This document shows positions 61,782 through 64,000 of a DNA stretch of 64,000 bases, in pieces. The stretch comes from Ectopseudomonas oleovorans (lineage in GTDB: Bacteria > Pseudomonadota > Gammaproteobacteria > Pseudomonadales > Pseudomonadaceae). A program made the position numbers and the translations under genes. The notes under the pieces are model-generated. The model did no database searches, was not told the DNA's origin, and worked only from the letters and a program-made list of their open reading frames with translations. Location: the NCBI RefSeq assembly GCF_003052605.1, contig NZ_QASO01000124.1, forward strand, positions 49,615 through 113,614. Reading direction: 5' to 3'. Position 1 is the stretch's first letter; every line of letters begins with the position of its first letter.

Positions 61782-62718
61782 ACGGAGTCAATAACTTGCC
61801 GGTGGCGATGAAGGCACGCAGGTTGTCCAGCACCAGATCGGCCATCTGCTGGCGGGTCTCGACACTGGCGCTACCGACGTGCGGCAGCAGCACCACGTTG
61901 TCCAATTCACGCAACGCTGCCGGTACCTGGGGTTCGCGCTCGAAAACATCCAGCCCGGCACCACCGATTACCTTCTGCTGCAGCGCAGCGATCAGCGCCG
62001 CTTCATCGACCACCGAGCCACGCGCCACGTTGATCAGAAAACCATCAGGTCCCAGCGCTTCGAGCACCTTGGCGTCGATCAGGTGATGGGTGGCCTTGCC
62101 GCCCGGGCAGGTCAACACCAGGAAATCCGCCCAGCGCGCCAACGTCAGCAGATCCGGCTCGTGCTGATAGCGGCTGCCCACGACCGGGCGCCGGTTGTGG
62201 TAACGCACCGGCATGGAGAAGCCCGAGGCGCGCAGTGCCACCGCCTCGCCAATACGGCCTAGGCCGACGATACCCAGGCGCTTGCCGCTGACCCGGCGCG
62301 CCAGCGGGAAGCCCGTAGTGCTGCTCCAGGCGCCGCTGCGCACGAAGCGATCAGCCTCGGACAGGCGCCGCGCGCTGTCGATCATCAAGCCCATGGCCAG
62401 GTCGGCCACGCAGTCGTTGAGTACATCCGGCGTGGTGCTGAGCACGATGCCGCGATCACGCAGCAGCTCCAGCGGATAGGTATCGTAGCCAACGCCGAAA
62501 CTGCAGATGGCGCGCAGATTCGGCAGCAGCGAAAGCTGATCGGCGGTGCAGCCGAAACGGGCCGAGGACACCATGTAGATGAACTGCTCGCCCTGTTCAC
62601 GCAGGAATGCCAGCGGCTCGGCCTGTTGCCACAGCGCGCTGACCTCGTACTCGTCGACCAGCTCGCGGTTGAAACGCTCGCTCAGCGGGCCGATCTGTAA
62701 CACCTTGGCTTTGCTCAT
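61777..62718 (-). CDS. D-isomer-specific 2-hydroxyacid dehydrogenase
   Basis: 313 residues. NAD(P)-binding GLGRIG (GxGxxG) near residue 151 with RRPV after the second strand (favouring NADP), catalytic Arg in NVARGSVVDE, Glu in FEREPQVP and His in LLPHVGSAS. It resembles glyoxylate/hydroxypyruvate or 2-ketogluconate reductases. It is upstream of, and reads the same way as, the decayed galactarate/glucarate genes, whose products feed related sugar-acid routes. The stop codon lies in a REP. Confidence 0.9.
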   Translation of the reverse strand: MSKAKVLQIGPLSERFNRELVDEYEVSALWQQAEPLAFLREQGEQFIYMVSSARFGCTADQLSLLPNLRAICSFGVGYDTYPLELLRDRGIVLSTTPDVLNDCVADLAMGLMIDSARRLSEADRFVRSGAWSSTTGFPLARRVSGKRLGIVGLGRIGEAVALRASGFSMPVRYHNRRPVVGSRYQHEPDLLTLARWADFLVLTCPGGKATHHLIDAKVLEALGPDGFLINVARGSVVDEAALIAALQQKVIGGAGLDVFEREPQVPAALRELDNVVLLPHVGSASVETRQQMADLVLDNLRAFIATGKLLTPL

Positions 62719-62731
62719 GACGATCCCCCGT

Positions 62732-63284
62732 TCAGGTCACCGGCGCCGAGTTGAACAGTACCAGATCGTTGTGCAGACGCAGGCGTTCGGCGCAGGTCTG
62801 CTTGTGACCGCTGGCCACGTCCAGATAGAGCTGGAAGATGTGCCAGCCCATTTGCTCCAGGGTCATGCGCCCGGAGACGATCTGCCCGGCGTCGACGTCG
62901 ATCAGATCCGGCCAGCGCTCGGCCAGTTACGTGCGTGTGGCCACCTTGATCACCGGCACCATGGACAGGCCATAAGGCGTGCCGCGGTCGGTGGTGAAGA
63001 TATGCAGGTTCATGCCCGCCGCCAGTTGCAGGTGCCGACGCAGCCATCCGGGTTGCGGAAGCCTGCGAAGGTGTAACCCTGCAGCGGCTCGCCGGGCGAG
63101 GTCTTGACGGTCGCCTTGGGCAGGTTGTCCAGCACTGGCGGCTTGGGCATGCACAGCACCTGCACAGTCACCCAGCTGCCGGCGGCAATGGGTTTCAGCG
63201 CATAACCGATCACTTCGCCATAAGGCACCACCTCGCCGCCTTCGACGATATCCACCAACGCCACCTTGTGGCTCTGCGGGATGC
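62732..63284 (-). pseudogene. garD: Galactarate dehydratase garD remnant: internal deletion plus nonsense codon
   Basis: The 5' part reads GIPQSHKVALVDIVEGGEVV, then GYALKPIAAGSWVTVQVLCM and PLQGYTFAGFRNPDG, the GarD N-terminal region. Near 63030 it jumps directly to QLAAGMNLHIFTTDRGTPYG and VPVIKVATRT, the GarD C-terminal region, out of frame. A TAA at 62927-62929 replaces the expected Glu codon after VATRT, and the rest (LAERWPDLIDVDAG ... FNSAPVT) follows to a normal stop. About 330-380 of ~515 residues are missing. It is fused at its 5' side to gudD sequence. Confidence 0.85.
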
Positions 63285-63823
63285 CTTGTCCAGCTCGACG
63301 CCGAGGCCCGGCGTTTTCGGCACCTGCACCAGACCACCTTCGATGCGCAACGGGTTACGCATCAGGTACTGGCCGTCCTGCCAGATCCAGTGGGTATCGA
63401 TGGCGGTCACGCGACCCGGCGCCGCAGCGGCGACGTGGGTGAACATGGCCAGGGAGATATCGAAGTGGTTGTTCGAATGCGAGCCCCAGGTCATGCCCCA
63501 GTCGTTGCACATCTGCGCCACACGCACGGAGCCGCCATGGTCCAGAAATGCGGGTCGGCCAGCGGGATATCCACCGATTGCAGGGAGATGGTGTGGCCCA
63601 TCTGCCGCCAGTCGGTCGCGATCATGTTGGTCGCGGTGGGCAGACCGGTGGCACGGCGGAACTCGGCCATCACTTCACGACCGGAGTAGCCGTTCTCGGC
63701 GCCGCACGGGTCTTCGGCATAGGCCAGCACACCATGCAGGTCGCGGCACAAGGCGATGGCCTGATCCAGCGACCAGCCGCCGTTGGGGTCGAGCGTCACA
63801 CGAGCATTCGGGAAGCGCGGCCA
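63285..63823 (-). pseudogene. gudD: Glucarate dehydratase gudD remnant: truncated by IS, frameshifted, 3' end lost
   Basis: Reading from the IS side: RFPNARVTLDPNGGWSLDQA, YAEDPCGAENGYSGREVMAE, ATNMIATDWRQMGHTISLQS and ADPHFWTM, all enolase-superfamily GudD sequence. A one-base loss near 63533-63536 shifts the frame, then VRVAQMCNDWGMTWGSHSNN and HFDISLAMFTHVAAAAPG continue in the next. The gene stops matching after GLGVELDK, where it joins garD sequence at about 63284/63285. The 5' half is cut by the insertion sequence at ~63824. Confidence 0.85.
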
Positions 63824-64000
63824 GGGTCTGTTGCCGTTTCACATAGGTAACCAGAGAAAGGCACAGGCCATGGCCACGACGCTTTCGTAATTTCTCTTGA
63901 GCTTGTCGAACCGAGATGCCACTGCCCGGTAGTGCTTTAGCCGGGCGAAGGCGTTCTCCACCAAGTGCCGGTTGCGGTAAAGACCTCTGTCCAGATCCGC
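63824..64000 (-). mobile_element. IS5-family insertion sequence end (partial, runs off the window)
   Basis: gudD homology stops at about 63823, and GGGTCTGTTGCCGTTTCAC would be the IS terminal repeat. The transposase C-terminus starts 15 bases further in. The exact end and any target duplication cannot be fixed because the other end is outside the window. Confidence 0.7.
63839..64000 (-). CDS. IS5-family DDE transposase (C-terminal fragment)
   Basis: The frame reads ADLDRGLYRNRHLVENAFAR, LKHYRAVASRFDKLKRNYES, VVAMACAFLWLPM, stop. The block YRNRHLVENAFARLKHYRAVA contains the Glu of the DDE triad in the Y-(2)-R-(3)-E-(6)-K signature of IS4/IS5-type transposases, and RFDKL...FLWL is the IS427-group end. 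The start is outside the window. Confidence 0.85.
   Translation of the reverse strand, partial: ADLDRGLYRNRHLVENAFARLKHYRAVASRFDKLKRNYESVVAMACAFLWLPM

Overview
The window is chromosomal DNA from a Pseudomonas. It is GC-rich (roughly 60-65% by eye). The protein sequences closely resemble P. aeruginosa orthologues as I remember them (Pal/OprL, TolB, NadA, MinD, AspS, RuvA), and several gene orders match that genome: queC-queE-cpoB-pal-tolB-tolA-tolR-tolQ-ybgC-ruvB-ruvA-ruvC-yebC-aspS, then dps, a cold-shock protein, slyX, a HIT gene, oprD, a thioesterase gene and proS; also mlaA-pirin-patatin-lpxL-minCDE-rluA-M18 peptidase, and asrA-icp. The dispersed REP-type palindromes are also typical of the genus. 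A member of the P. mendocina/oleovorans side of the genus is possible, but that is only a guess.

Layout. 1-6300: end of a DTW-domain gene, a small secreted PA3611-type protein, a divergent phosphoketolase-family enzyme facing a beta-CASP metallo-beta-lactamase protein across a shared promoter region, and a LOG-family gene. 6300-19800: nadA, tRNA-Lys, the queuosine genes queC/queE, the Tol-Pal envelope operon, the RuvABC Holliday-junction genes, yebC and aspS, all on the minus strand. 19800-29200: an orphan Hpt protein, a Dps-like protein, a diguanylate cyclase, a membrane-anchored cold-shock-domain protein, slyX, a HIT protein, an OprD porin, a thioesterase, proS and a lipoprotein. 29200-34400: a methyltransferase, an unusual 1021-residue class A PBP-like protein, an exported hydrolase and a VF530-type DNA-binding protein. 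34400-43300: a group II intron relic, a broken putP, a FemAB/GNAT-like gene, a general porin, a DUF2057 lipoprotein, an MFS transporter, an SDR enzyme and DUF2784. 43400-55600: a secreted hydrolase translationally coupled to an MlaA-type protein, pirin, patatin, lpxL/htrB, minCDE, rluA, an M18 aminopeptidase, gmhA and an AraC regulator. 55800-62700: a membrane protein, the Lon-like protease AsrA behind a near-perfect heat-shock promoter, the chagasin-type inhibitor Icp, a two-gene ABC exporter and a 2-hydroxyacid dehydrogenase. 62700-64000: a heavily decayed glucarate/galactarate dehydratase locus ending in an IS5-family insertion sequence.

How the genes work together. Much of the window serves the cell envelope and division: Tol-Pal-CpoB, MlaA, LpxL, GmhA, MinCDE, a PBP-like protein and several porins. 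The rest is RNA and translation (AspS, ProS, tRNA-Lys, QueC/E, RluA), recombination (RuvABC) and stress (Dps, AsrA, cold-shock domain). No prophage, CRISPR array, secretion-system cluster or defence island was seen. The non-routine signals are small mobile or repetitive elements that sit on stop codons and terminators, and places where genes have decayed (putP, gudD/garD, the intron relic).
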